Positions 49,697 through 58,559 of a stretch of 64,000 nucleotides of DNA are shown here, piece after piece. Made by a program: the position numbers and the translations under genes. Below the pieces are notes generated by a model, which worked only from the letters and a program-made list of their open reading frames with translations, ran no database searches and had not been told where the DNA came from. The DNA is taken from positions 310,001 to 374,000 of the forward strand of contig NZ_CP051006.1 of assembly GCF_014673495.1 (NCBI RefSeq), written 5' to 3'. How positions within the stretch are numbered: position 1 is the first letter of the stretch; every line of letters begins with the position of its first letter. This DNA is from Streptomyces griseofuscus (lineage in GTDB: Bacteria > Actinomycetota > Actinomycetes > Streptomycetales > Streptomycetaceae).

Positions 49697-50536
49697 TCAG
49701 ACGTCGCGGCGCACCAGCCGGTACGCCGCCCCCGCCAGTGCGAGCACCGTCCAGCTGAGGAAGACCAGGAGCCCGGCGCCCGGCGCCAGCGTGGTCGAGT
49801 CGTGGGTCAGGGCGAACATCGACTCGCCCGCGTTGCTCGGCAGGTAGGGGCCGATGTTCTCCTGCCAGGAGCTGGGCAGCAGGGAGATCAGCCCGGGGAC
49901 CAGCATCAGGGAGGCGACCAGTACCGAGATCCCGCCGGCCACCGACCGCAGCAGCGCACCCAGGGCGGTGCCGATCACGCCGACCAGACCGAGGTAGAGG
50001 CCCGCGCCCAGCAGGCTGCGGACGACTCCCGGGTGCGTCATACCCATCGCGGCGGGGGTGCCGGAGACGATGCCGCTGCCGAACCCGAAGGCGACGAACG
50101 CGCCGATGGTGCCGACGACCAGCGCGACAAGCCCGAACACGGCCGCCTTCGACCACAGCACCGGCAGCCGGCGCGGCACGGCCGCGAGCGTGGAGCGGAT
50201 CATGCCGGTGGAGTACTCCCCCGCCGTGACCAGCACGCCGAGCACACCGAGGGCCAGCTGGGCGAAATTGGTACCGAAGAGGGACAGGCTGACGGCCGTC
50301 GCGGTGGCGAAGTCCCGGTCCCGGTGCGGGGAGCCGATGCCGGACGTGTAGTGGTTCGCGGCGATCAGTCCGAAGGCGACGAGGAAGAGCAGGCCGAGGC
50401 CCAGGGTGATCCAGGTCGAGCGCAGCGACCACAGCTTGGCCCACTCCGAGGCCAGCACACGCCGTCCTGTCACTCGGTAGGCGGGGCGAGCCGGGGCGGC
50501 CGGGGACGTCTCGACGGTCGCGGTAAGCGTGCTCAT
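49697..50536 (-). CDS. ABC transporter permease (ABC-2 type)
   Basis: A 279-residue protein with six predicted membrane helices (for example LGLGLLFLVAFGLIAAN, LALGVLGVLVTAGEYSTG, GLYLGLVGVIGTALGALLRS). SEWAKLWSLRSTW and EYSTGMIRSTLAAVPRR are hallmarks of the actinobacterial ABC-2 permeases that pair with DrrA/BcrA-like ATPases. ATG 50536 overlaps the ATPase stop. It should form the channel of an exporter. Confidence 0.9.
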   Translation of the reverse strand: MSTLTATVETSPAAPARPAYRVTGRRVLASEWAKLWSLRSTWITLGLGLLFLVAFGLIAANHYTSGIGSPHRDRDFATATAVSLSLFGTNFAQLALGVLGVLVTAGEYSTGMIRSTLAAVPRRLPVLWSKAAVFGLVALVVGTIGAFVAFGFGSGIVSGTPAAMGMTHPGVVRSLLGAGLYLGLVGVIGTALGALLRSVAGGISVLVASLMLVPGLISLLPSSWQENIGPYLPSNAGESMFALTHDSTTLAPGAGLLVFLSWTVLALAGAAYRLVRRDV

Positions 50537-51477
50537 GCCGTCCTCCCGACGGTCTCAAGGGTCTCGACGGCAGCTGAGCCGTGGTACTCCACGGCATCCC
50601 TGGTCAGGTTCATGAACGCCTCCTCCAACGACACGGTCCGCGCCGTCAGTTCGAACAGGGCGATCCCGTGCTCGGCCGCCTTCAGACCGATCTCCCGGGC
50701 ACTCACCCCGGTCACCTGAAGCTCCTCGGAGCCGGCCCGGCCCGTGATCTCGACCCCGGGAGCGGCCAGTGCCTCCCGCAGTCGTGCCGGCTCCTGGGTG
50801 GCCACCTGCACCGTGTCGCCGCCCGCCTCCCGGACCAGGTCTCCCACCGTGGTGTCGGCCAGCAGTCGCCCGCGCCCCACGATGATGAGGTGGTCCGCGA
50901 CCAGCGCCATCTCACTCATCAGGTGAGACGACACGAACACGGTCCGTCCGTCGTCGGCCAGCGCCTTCAGCAGGTTGCGGATCCAGAGCACGCCCTCCGG
51001 GTCGAGCCCGTTGACCGGCTCGTCCAGCATCACCGTCTGCGGATCGCCCAGCAGGGCGGCCGCGATGCCGAGCCGCTGCCCCATGCCGAGGGAGAAGGCG
51101 CCGGCGCGCTTCTTCGCCACGCTGCCCAGCCCCGCCATTTCGACGACCTCGTCGACCCGGCGCCGCGGAATCCCGTGCGTCAGCGCGAGCGCCAGCAGAT
51201 GACTGTAGGCCGAGCGGCCCGGATGGATCGACTTGGCCTCCAGAAGCGCCCCCACCTCCTGCAGCGGCGCCTGGTGGCGGGCGTAGCGGCTTCCGTTCAC
51301 CGTGACGGAGCCGCTGGTCGGGGCGTCGAGTCCGACGATCATGCGCATGGTCGTGGACTTCCCCGCGCCGTTGGGCCCCAGGAAGCCCGTCACCGTGCCC
51401 GGCTTCACGGCGAAGTCCAGCCCGTCGACGGCCGTCTTCTCCCCGTACCGCTTGGTCAGCTGCTGTGCGTCGATCAT
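50533..51477 (-). CDS. ABC transporter ATP-binding protein (DrrA/BcrA type)
   Basis: A 314-residue ATPase: Walker A GPNGAGKST, signature SLGMGQRLGIA, Walker B TVMLDEPVNGLDP, switch His in SSHLMSEM. The C-terminal 90 residues are the domain typical of drug-export ATPases. ATG 51477 fits the start of the family; the frame upstream is not family-like. It heads the four-gene operon ATPase-permease-kinase-regulator. Confidence 0.93.
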   Translation of the reverse strand: MIDAQQLTKRYGEKTAVDGLDFAVKPGTVTGFLGPNGAGKSTTMRMIVGLDAPTSGSVTVNGSRYARHQAPLQEVGALLEAKSIHPGRSAYSHLLALALTHGIPRRRVDEVVEMAGLGSVAKKRAGAFSLGMGQRLGIAAALLGDPQTVMLDEPVNGLDPEGVLWIRNLLKALADDGRTVFVSSHLMSEMALVADHLIIVGRGRLLADTTVGDLVREAGGDTVQVATQEPARLREALAAPGVEITGRAGSEELQVTGVSAREIGLKAAEHGIALFELTARTVSLEEAFMNLTRDAVEYHGSAAVETLETVGRTA

Positions 51478-51759
51478 GCGCGCCTCTCCCTGTCGGAACC
51501 GGCGCCCGTCTACCGCCCTTGACGCCTCACCGACCACGCTAGGAGGCGAAACACCCCGATCCGGTGGTACCGCGGGACCGATCCACGTCCGCGGGGTCGT
51601 ACCGCAGTACTACGCTCCACCGCACCCTCGGTCTCACACGTCCGCGACGACCGGCCCCTCACCCTCGTTCACCAATGGGCGAACAGCTCTTGGCGACCGG
51701 CTCCGTGAGGAAGTCACCCGCTGTGGCACCGGGCGGGCGCGTGAGGACGACGCGATCCG

Positions 51760-51880
51760 GAACAGCAGGGCGGTGCCGAGAGCGAAGGCGAGCAGGACGG
51801 CGAGCCAGTAAAAGGACGCGCGGCCCATGGTGTCGACGCTGTGGATGGACGGAGTGCGCTCGCGGTCCTCGCGCGCCATG
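51760..51880 (-). pseudogene. Fragment of a COG4705-like membrane protein gene
   Basis: The minus strand reads ERTPSIHSVDTMGRASFYWL then AVLLAFALGTA. It matches RTLSIHSVTTPSRESFYWLT in the complete gene next door (52017-53291), and the DNA is clearly similar too. Only about 40 codons survive, so this is a broken tandem copy. Confidence 0.65.
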
Positions 51881-52016
51881 TTCCAGCGCAACCGGCGCGG
51901 CTCGGGCGGCACCTGGTCCCGGGTCGGCACGTCGACGGCCCTTGCACCACGGATGCGGTGCCCCGGGAGAGAGTGAGCGGCGGCGGCCTCGGGGGAGCCG
52001 CCGCCGATCAGCTCCG

Positions 52017-53291
52017 TCAGCGCATATCGGTGAGAAGGGTGCGGAGTTCGGCTTCCTGTCGCGTCGGCGACATCGGCGGGTTCGGGTGGTCGATGCCGAA
52101 GGTCTTCAGGACCTGGTCCATCTGGGCGTCGAGGAATGTCCAGCCGGTGTTGTCCAGCGGCTGGAGCGTGGCCTGGTCGGCGTCCCAGAGGTCGCGCAGC
52201 GACTGCGCGGCCGCGTGAGCCCCGCCCGCGTTCCCCGCCCGCGCATCCTTGAGCGAGGTCGATGCCAGTGCCTTCAGCGCGTCGACCTTCGAGGCCGGAA
52301 ACTTCTTCACGGCCTGGCCAGGAGCGAGATGAACGGTGGAGGTGGCGTCGGTCTCCGGGGCCGGACCGACGTGCGGCTGGCTGTGAGCCCAGACCAGCAG
52401 GCCCCCGGTGGCGACGGCGAGGAGGCCGAAGCCCGCCAGCGCGATGCGCTCCCTGCGCGGGTTGGCGGCGGCCGACGGGGTGTGCGTGGTCTCGTAGGTG
52501 CCGGTCACGTCGGAGCGCGTCACCGTCAGGTAGACGACAGTCGCCAGTATCAGCCCGAGGAAGATCAGGCTGGTGGTGAAGGTGCCCAGCGCAAGGCCGG
52601 TCGGCTCGCCCGGCTGAGCGACCTTCGGGGAGGCGAGCCAGTCGCCGATGTTCGCGCCCAGCGGTCGGGTCAGGATGTAGGCGAGCCAGAAGGACAGCAC
52701 CGGGTTCGCGCCGAACCTCCACAGCAGCGTGATCGCCGCGATGAGGCCGAGCGGGAGCAGGACCGAGGCTCCCGGGCTCCAGCCGGTGAGCTCGAGGGTC
52801 CAGTCGCCGGTCGCGGTGCCGAGCGCGAAGGTGACGAGAACGGTGAGCCAGTAGAACGACTCGCGCGAGGGCGTCGTCACCGAGTGGATCGAGAGGGTGC
52901 GCTCGCGCAGCCACCACGCGCCGAAGACCACGGCGAGCAGAACCGAGAACACGGCGGAGCTGATCCACAGCGGCACGTTGAGCTGGTCGGTCAGGATGTC
53001 GGTGTACAGCGTGCCCGTGACACTGACGACGACCACGGTCAGCCAGTAAGGGAACGGGACGTACCGCTTCAGCCGCAGCTGGATGCCCAGAACCACCACG
53101 AACACCGCGGTGAAGATCCAGGCCGTGTTCACCAGGCCGACGCCAAGCTTCATGTTGATCCAGTCGGCGAAACTCTCACCGACGGTCGTACACAGGACCT
53201 TGATCACCCAGAACCAGATGGTGACCTCGGGAACCTTGTTCAGCATCAGCCGCCCACCGCGGCGCGTGCGGGTCTCGCCTGTCATTGTCAT
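52017..53291 (-). CDS. COG4705-like multi-pass membrane protein with C-terminal soluble domain
   Basis: A 424-residue protein. Residues about 15-270 hold eight or so membrane helices with the family features LNKVPEVTIWFWVIKVLCTT, ERTLSIHSV and AYILTRPLGANIGDWLA. An extra helix near 300 leads to an exported C-terminal domain of about 110 residues (DATSTVHLAPGQAV, then helices), which the family usually lacks. ATG 53291 is used; function is unknown. It lies directly downstream of an OmpR-type two-component pair and probably belongs to its regulon or operon. Confidence 0.8.
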   Translation of the reverse strand: MTMTGETRTRRGGRLMLNKVPEVTIWFWVIKVLCTTVGESFADWINMKLGVGLVNTAWIFTAVFVVVLGIQLRLKRYVPFPYWLTVVVVSVTGTLYTDILTDQLNVPLWISSAVFSVLLAVVFGAWWLRERTLSIHSVTTPSRESFYWLTVLVTFALGTATGDWTLELTGWSPGASVLLPLGLIAAITLLWRFGANPVLSFWLAYILTRPLGANIGDWLASPKVAQPGEPTGLALGTFTTSLIFLGLILATVVYLTVTRSDVTGTYETTHTPSAAANPRRERIALAGFGLLAVATGGLLVWAHSQPHVGPAPETDATSTVHLAPGQAVKKFPASKVDALKALASTSLKDARAGNAGGAHAAAQSLRDLWDADQATLQPLDNTGWTFLDAQMDQVLKTFGIDHPNPPMSPTRQEAELRTLLTDMR

Positions 53292-53320
53292 GCGACGAGG
53301 TTGGCTCGGCCAACCTGCAC

Positions 53321-54598
53321 TCAACCTGACTGCGCGAGCGCCCCCGGCGATGGGAAGGTCACCTCGACGCGACCGTGACCACCCGCGATCGCACGGACCG
53401 CCACTCCCGCGGACGCGGCGAGACGCTTTACCACGGCCAGCCCCAACCCGTGCCCGTTGCCGCTGGTCACGCCCGCTTCGAAGACCCGGTCGACCTCGGC
53501 CGGATCGAACCCCGGGCCATCGTCGAGGACATCGGTCACGACCCCTTGGGGCTGGACGCTCGCCGTGACCCAGACCCGCGAATTCGCATGCCGCAGGCCG
53601 TTCTCCAGCAGGGGTGACAAGACAGCCACGACGACCTCGGTCGCCACGGCGACGTCGACGTTCGTTGGGATGGCGAGTTCGATGGAGCGACCAGCGATCG
53701 CCTGGCGCGCCGCCGCCCTGAGATCGCAACGGGTACCGCCATCGATCCGTGTCCGGGCGGAACTCAGAATCGTCGTGATCGCCGTGTTCAGACGGTCGAC
53801 CTCGGTCAGAACAGTCTGCGGTGCCAGAGGATGACCGGAAAGTTGCGCCAACTGCGCCTCGCCCCGCAGGGCCGTCAAAGGCGTCCGCAATTCGTGGGCG
53901 ATCTCGTCGGTGAGCCGGCGTTCGTCCGCGAGCGCGTTGTCCACGCGGTCAAGCAGACGATCGAGGGTTCGCCCGAGCTCCCCGAATTCATCGCGAGGAA
54001 CGCCCAGGTCGAATCGGCGCCCGGGTTCGTGTTCGCCCCAGTCGTCGGCGAGTGCGGCCATTTCATGGACCACTCCCAACGCACGACCCACCACGACGTG
54101 GGCGACGACGCCTGCGAGCAGGATCGAGATGCCGCCCAGCACGAGCGACATCGTCAGGCTGCGCTGCTCCGATGTCTCGTACGGCGTCAGATCCACCCTC
54201 ACGACCGCCATGACGTGGTGGCCTTCGAGCCGGATCGGCTGGGCATACAGAAGGTGGCTGCCGACCGTGGTGGTCTGGGACCGCCCGGAGGCGACGAGCG
54301 CATGGACGCGGTCAAGGACGCCGCCCGGCACGATCCCGTCGATGAGGTGCCCATCGGCATACACCCACGAGACCGTGTCCAGCGCTTCGTTGCCGCTCTC
54401 GATCAGCACGACGTGGCCATCGCGTACGGCCACGTTCGCCGCCACCGCCTCTGCGCGTGTACGCGCCAGAGCGTTCGCGTCGGCGTCGGTCACCTGGCTC
54501 AGCAACACGTGTGAGACCACCACCAGCACTGCGACCACCGCGGTCGCGATCAGAGCCGCGAGCGCGACGACCCTTCCACGGAAGCCGGTCACTCCCAT
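53321..54598 (-). CDS. OmpR-system sensor histidine kinase
   Basis: A 425-residue kinase. Two membrane helices (about 8-32 and 150-175) enclose an extracellular sensor of about 115 residues. A HAMP domain follows, then HisKA with the phospho-His in DEIAHELRTPLTALRGEAQL and an HATPase domain (ENGLRHANS, DDGPGFDP, GHGLGLAVVKRL). ATG 54598 lies inside the regulator gene's end (10-nt overlap), so they are translated together. Confidence 0.92.
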   Translation of the reverse strand: MGVTGFRGRVVALAALIATAVVAVLVVVSHVLLSQVTDADANALARTRAEAVAANVAVRDGHVVLIESGNEALDTVSWVYADGHLIDGIVPGGVLDRVHALVASGRSQTTTVGSHLLYAQPIRLEGHHVMAVVRVDLTPYETSEQRSLTMSLVLGGISILLAGVVAHVVVGRALGVVHEMAALADDWGEHEPGRRFDLGVPRDEFGELGRTLDRLLDRVDNALADERRLTDEIAHELRTPLTALRGEAQLAQLSGHPLAPQTVLTEVDRLNTAITTILSSARTRIDGGTRCDLRAAARQAIAGRSIELAIPTNVDVAVATEVVVAVLSPLLENGLRHANSRVWVTASVQPQGVVTDVLDDGPGFDPAEVDRVFEAGVTSGNGHGLGLAVVKRLAASAGVAVRAIAGGHGRVEVTFPSPGALAQSG

Positions 54599-55242
54599 CG
54601 ATAGCCCACCCCACGGACCGTCGCCAGGCGATCGGCCACGCCCAGCACACCGAGTTTGGTCCGGAGCCGGCGCACGAAGGAGTCAAGGGTGTTGTCGCTG
54701 ACCTGCGCGCCGTGCGGCCAACCGGCGGCGACGAGGGCGTGGCGGCGTACAGCGTCGCCCTGCGAGGCGATGAGTCTGCCCAACAACCGAAACTCGGTCG
54801 GCGTCAGGCTCTCGCTTGTCGAACCGTAGACCACGACATGTTTCGCCGGATCGAGGACGACGCCCGTCGGTGGACTTGTCGCGGTTGTTCTGCGCAGGAG
54901 GGCGCGGACCCTCACCAGCAACTCCGGGATGTCGAACGGTTTCGTCATGTAGTCGTCGGCTCCCGCCTCGAAGCCGCCCACCTTGTGATGCATGCCATCA
55001 AGAGCGGTGAGCATCAGCACCGGGGCGTCGACCCCACGCGCGCGCAGCGCCAAGCAGACATCGCGGCCGTCGGCGTCCGGGAGCCCCAGGTCCAGGACGA
55101 CCAGGTGAGGGACCGGCTCGAGTTGCCGCAGCAGGTCCTCCGCCGTAGCGGCGACTGCGATTTTATGGCCGTCGTGCTCGAGTGCACGCTTGAGGACGTC
55201 ACGGACGGCTGCGTCATCCTCACACACCACAATAAAAGCCAC
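54589..55242 (-). CDS. OmpR-family response regulator
   Basis: A 217-residue regulator. Receiver: acidic pair E8-D9-D10, phosphoacceptor D51 (VLDLGLPDADG), MLTA and TKPFD. The C-terminal winged helix has TPTEFRLLGRLIAS, then DNTLDSFVRRLRTKLG and GVGYRWE. It is the first gene of the pair with the kinase at 53321. Targets are likely the downstream COG4705-like gene and its own promoter. Confidence 0.93.
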   Translation of the reverse strand: MAFIVVCEDDAAVRDVLKRALEHDGHKIAVAATAEDLLRQLEPVPHLVVLDLGLPDADGRDVCLALRARGVDAPVLMLTALDGMHHKVGGFEAGADDYMTKPFDIPELLVRVRALLRRTTATSPPTGVVLDPAKHVVVYGSTSESLTPTEFRLLGRLIASQGDAVRRHALVAAGWPHGAQVSDNTLDSFVRRLRTKLGVLGVADRLATVRGVGYRWE

Positions 55243-55611
55243 GCGTAGACCCTAGGTACTCCAGCGAAACTTCTCCATCCTCCCTGGTCAGCGCAGTCCG
55301 CGAGGCCCGCAGCGGCTTCCGCTCCCGGTGTGGCTGGGCTGTGCCCGCCCCCGGCGGGGCTTCGGGCTCGACCGCTTCACCCTGCCCTCAGGCTCGGCGT
55401 CGGCGACGATCAGTGAAGTGAAATTCATGCACCAGAAGTGACAGTGTGGGCGGATGGCAGCCGAGGGCCGACCGGCTGGGGCTTGGTGGGGCGGCTTTGC
55501 CACCGGTGAGCAGCTGCTCCGGCTCGGTGGCGCGGGAGAAGCGAAGGACGGTGTTGAGGCCGCCCTCGACACCGCAGCCGGCGACCTCTCCGCGACCGCC
55601 GGACGGCTACC
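55243..55611. other. No gene recognised
   Basis: About 370 bp upstream of the OmpR-type regulator. It must contain that regulator's promoter, but I cannot place it. Confidence 0.4.
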
Positions 55612-55842
55612 TGGGCTCGGTCGTCCTCTTCGCCGCGGCGATCCGCGCTCCCGCACTCGCCCACCGTTTCGGCGTCCTGGCCGCCGTGCCTGCCTTCTGG
55701 ACGGCGTACGTCACGTCACCACCCGTCCCCTCGGCGCATCCCTCGCCGAGGGGACGCACGCGGCGGCCTCGGTCCGGTCGCCATCGCCTGCTTCGCGGGC
55801 TACCTGGCGGTTTCGCGCAAGGACACGTCCTACGGCAAGTAG
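55612..55842 (+). pseudogene. COG4705-like membrane protein, frameshifted C-terminal remnant
   Basis: Pieces in different frames, VVLFAAAIRAPALAHRFGVL, FWTAYV, TTRPLGASLAEG-like and LGPVAIACFAGYLAVSRKDT, followed by a stop at 55840, match the final helices of COG4705-type proteins (AFWTAYVxTRPLGAS, GYLAVSRKD). At least two frameshifts are needed. It is on the opposite strand to the complete gene at 52017 and the other fragment at 51760. Confidence 0.65.
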
Positions 55843-55844
55843 GA
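55828..55844. promoter_or_regulatory. TCCTAC-N5-GTAGGA inverted repeat before blaI
   Basis: Perfect 6-bp arms, 52 bp before the BlaI start. The same layout (TCCTAC-N5-GTAAGA) occurs at 61065-61081 upstream of the penicillin-binding protein gene. BlaI/MecI boxes have TAC...GTA dyads of this size. Confidence 0.6.
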
Positions 55845-55895
55845 GGTGGGCGGGTAGCCTGTGGGCAACGACGGCGAGGGAAGGCGGATGGCGAG

Positions 55896-56324
55896 GTGGC
55901 GGGCCAGGGAGGAGAGGAAGCCCACGAGGCATCCGGCAGGCGGGCACGCGGCGAACTGGAGAGCGATGTGCTCGCCGCGCTCTGGGCGGCCGACGGGCCG
56001 CTGACCGCGCGGGACGTCCGCGGGCGGCTGCGAGGCGACCTCGCCTACACGACCGTGCTGACCATCCTGTCGCGGCTGTATGACAAGGGCATGCTCGCAC
56101 GGCACCGCGAGGGCCGTGGCTACGCCTACGAACCGGTCCGCGACGAGGCGTCGCACACCGCCCAGCGCATGCACTCCCTGCTGAAGGGTGGCTCGGACCG
56201 TGAGGCGGTGCTGGCGCGCTTCGTCTCGGAACTGTCCGAACAGGACGAGCGATTGCTGCACCAGTTGCTCTCTGGGCATGACGGCATACTGCCCGACAAC
56301 CGACGCTCACCCGGGGAGCGTTGA
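55896..56324 (+). CDS. BlaI/MecI/CopY-family transcriptional repressor
   Basis: A 142-residue winged-helix repressor. GELESDVLAALWAADGPLTA, VRGRLRGDLAYTTVLTILSR and LYDKGMLARHREGRGYAYEP match the BlaI/MecI DNA-binding domain; the C-terminal helix (VLARFVSELSEQDERLLHQL) is the dimerisation part. GTG 55896 is chosen because the domain starts soon after. An M56 protease gene follows 5 bp downstream, the usual pairing for beta-lactam or metal sensing. It should bind the dyad upstream of itself. Confidence 0.9.
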   Translation: MAGQGGEEAHEASGRRARGELESDVLAALWAADGPLTARDVRGRLRGDLAYTTVLTILSRLYDKGMLARHREGRGYAYEPVRDEASHTAQRMHSLLKGGSDREAVLARFVSELSEQDERLLHQLLSGHDGILPDNRRSPGER

Positions 56325-56328
56325 GCCG

Positions 56329-57351
56329 GTGCTGATCAGCGTCTACATCCCGTTCCTCGTCACGGTGACACTCGCCGTGCTCGCTCCCCCGGTGGCGCGC
56401 CGGCTGCCCCCGCGCCCAGCCGCGCCGGCGCTGGCCTGTGCCGCGCTGGTGACGGCGGCAGGCTGGGCGGGATCACTCGCCCTGCTGGCTTTCACCGAAG
56501 TGGCGCAGATCCCCCAGGTCGCCGAGGAGGGCCGCTGGTCCGTGTCCGCACTGCGCTCCCAGGACCCCGTCTACGCCCTGGTCGCGGCCGTCAGCACCCT
56601 GGTACTCGCCGTCTGCCTCATCTCCCTCGGCGTGGCCGCCGTCCGGCAGGGCCACCACCTGCTCCGGGCCCGACGGGAGTGTGCCGAACTGCCCGGGCAC
56701 ACGGAGCTGGCCGTACTTGATGACGAGGTGCCGGTGGCCTTCGCACTGCCCGGGACACCGGGCCGGATCGTCGTCTCCCGCGGGATGCTGCGCTGCCTCG
56801 GTGACCGCGAGCGCGAGGCGCTGCTCGCCCACGAGCGGGCGCATCTGCGCGGGCGTCACCACGTCTTCCAGAGCGTGTGGCGGCTCACGTCCGCTCTGAA
56901 CCCGTTGCTGCGGCCGGTGGCTGTCGCGGGCGACTTCGTCCTGGAGCGCTGGGCGGACGAGGAGGCCGCCGAGCGGGTCGGTGACCGTACGGTCGTCGCT
57001 CACGCCGTGGGCCGCGCCGCTCTGGCATCCGCCGGTGTGTCCGGTCCCGCCGCCCTGGCCGCGACCGGCGGGCTGGTGCCCCAGCGGGTACGGGCCCTGC
57101 TGGCCCCGCCGCCCGCCCGCCGGAGCCTGCCCTTGCTGGCGGGCGGCCTGCTGCTGGCGGTCTGCTGCGCGAGCCTGGCAAACGCCGCCTCGGAGAGCGA
57201 CCGGATGCTGGACAGCGCGCAGTGGGCACTGTGCACGGCACACGCCGGCACCACCGCCGCGCCGACCAACCGCGACGATGACCCCGGGCACGGACCGCGC
57301 GGCCGCTGTGCCGACCCCGGCCGTCCGGAGCGTGGAGAGCGGCACCTCTGA
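56329..57351 (+). CDS. M56-family (BlaR1/MecR1-like) membrane metalloprotease
   Basis: A 340-residue membrane protease. Three helices occupy residues about 1-110, the cytoplasmic zinc site is HERAH in LLAHERAHLRGRHH, and a fourth helix lies near residue 275 (LLAGGLLLAVCCASLANAA). The BlaR1 penicillin-binding sensor domain is absent, as in most actinobacterial members, so the input signal is unknown. GTG 56329 lies 5 bp after the BlaI stop. It probably cleaves BlaI on induction. Confidence 0.88.
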   Translation: MLISVYIPFLVTVTLAVLAPPVARRLPPRPAAPALACAALVTAAGWAGSLALLAFTEVAQIPQVAEEGRWSVSALRSQDPVYALVAAVSTLVLAVCLISLGVAAVRQGHHLLRARRECAELPGHTELAVLDDEVPVAFALPGTPGRIVVSRGMLRCLGDREREALLAHERAHLRGRHHVFQSVWRLTSALNPLLRPVAVAGDFVLERWADEEAAERVGDRTVVAHAVGRAALASAGVSGPAALAATGGLVPQRVRALLAPPPARRSLPLLAGGLLLAVCCASLANAASESDRMLDSAQWALCTAHAGTTAAPTNRDDDPGHGPRGRCADPGRPERGERHL

Positions 57352-57764
57352 CCTGTGCCGGTACCGCGACGAGGCTCTCGTGGAGCAGTTGCGCGCGGGC
57401 GGCATCGAGCACGACCTGGAAAATGCTGGTCTGGCGGCCTGGATACGCGACCCGGCGGACCTCGGCCCGGTGCCGGCGAGCCTCCTCCACGGACCGCGGC
57501 CGGGCCCAGCGCGCGGTGGGACTCGGCCTGCACCGCCTGGCTCCCGGAACGGTAACCGCCATCGCCGCCAGAGCCCGGCAAGAGCCCACGCCGCACGTAC
57601 AGCCGGCGGTGAGGCGCTTCTCCGGCCAACGACGGAACGCGCTGACGGCCGTCACCGTGGCGGCCACGGCCTGTCTGGGCGTCGCCGCCCCGGCCGGCCT
57701 GCGCCTACAACGAGACGCCCGCCCGCTTCACCGCCGTCGCCCGACACCTGGATGGAGACGGACG
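57352..57764. other. No intact gene
   Basis: About 410 bp of sequence that looks formerly coding: EQLRAGGIEHDLENAGLAAW in one frame and a hydrophobic NALTAVTVAATACLGVAA in another. I cannot assign a family. Confidence 0.4.
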
Positions 57765-58372
57765 ATGACCCCGGCTCCTCTCGCCCGTGCCACGACTCCC
57801 GCCTCGGCAGCGGCGGTGTCCGTGCTCGCGGCATCGCACGCGGCACCCGTGATCTCCGCGTTCGGGCCGCTGCGCGACGTGGCCATGCCGCGCCTGGCCG
57901 GCCGGATCACATCGCGCTCACCTTCGACGGCGGCCCCTACCACTTGTCCTGGCCCGCTCACCGGAGCCGGCCGAGGACATGGCCGCGGCCGGGCACGAGA
58001 TCGCCGTCCACGGCTGGCACCACCGCCCACTGCTGCTCCGCGGTTCCCGCGCCGCCTACGACGACCTCGCACGACCCGCGACGCCGTGGCCGACACCACC
58101 GGCAGGCCAGCCGTCGATCCGTCGAGTACACCGTCCTGGCGGACCTGCCCGGTAGCGGCACCATCCTGCTGCACGATTCCGACCGCACTTCCGCCACCGG
58201 CTCCTGGCGTACCACCCCCGCTGCGCTGCCCCGCATCCTCGGCACCTGCCAGGAACGCGGCCGGCAGGTTGGCCCCCTGCGCGAACACGGCGTCCCCGGG
58301 GCCGGGGCCGGGCACAGTGTGGTGAGTCTGTCCAGCCAACAGGTCCGGCCCGTCGGTGGTGGTGTCGAGTAG
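57765..58372 (+). pseudogene. Polysaccharide deacetylase (NodB-type), heavily decayed
   Basis: ATG 57765 opens a plausible N-terminus (ISAFGPLRDVAMPRLAGR). After frameshifts come RPDHIALTFDGGPY, where the usual DDGP is DGGP, then EDMAAAGHEIAVHGWHH-like sequence, and VLADLPGSGTILLHDSDRTS near the end. These are the metal-binding Asp, His and C-terminal motifs of NodB-type deacetylases. The middle third is missing and several frames are involved. Confidence 0.7.
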
Positions 58373-58559
58373 CCGTTCGCGATCGAGACGGCGGTGGCCG
58401 TGGTCACGGCCCGCACCCTGGAGGACGCGGTGCCGTGTGCGGTGTGTGGGGTGCCGTCGGCGAAGGGGCAGGGGTGAGGCAGATACAGAGTCAGACCCGA
58501 GACCGTACAGACCCCTTCCCGCTGGCGAGTTGGGCAACGCCGAACCGCCATGGGTCCCC

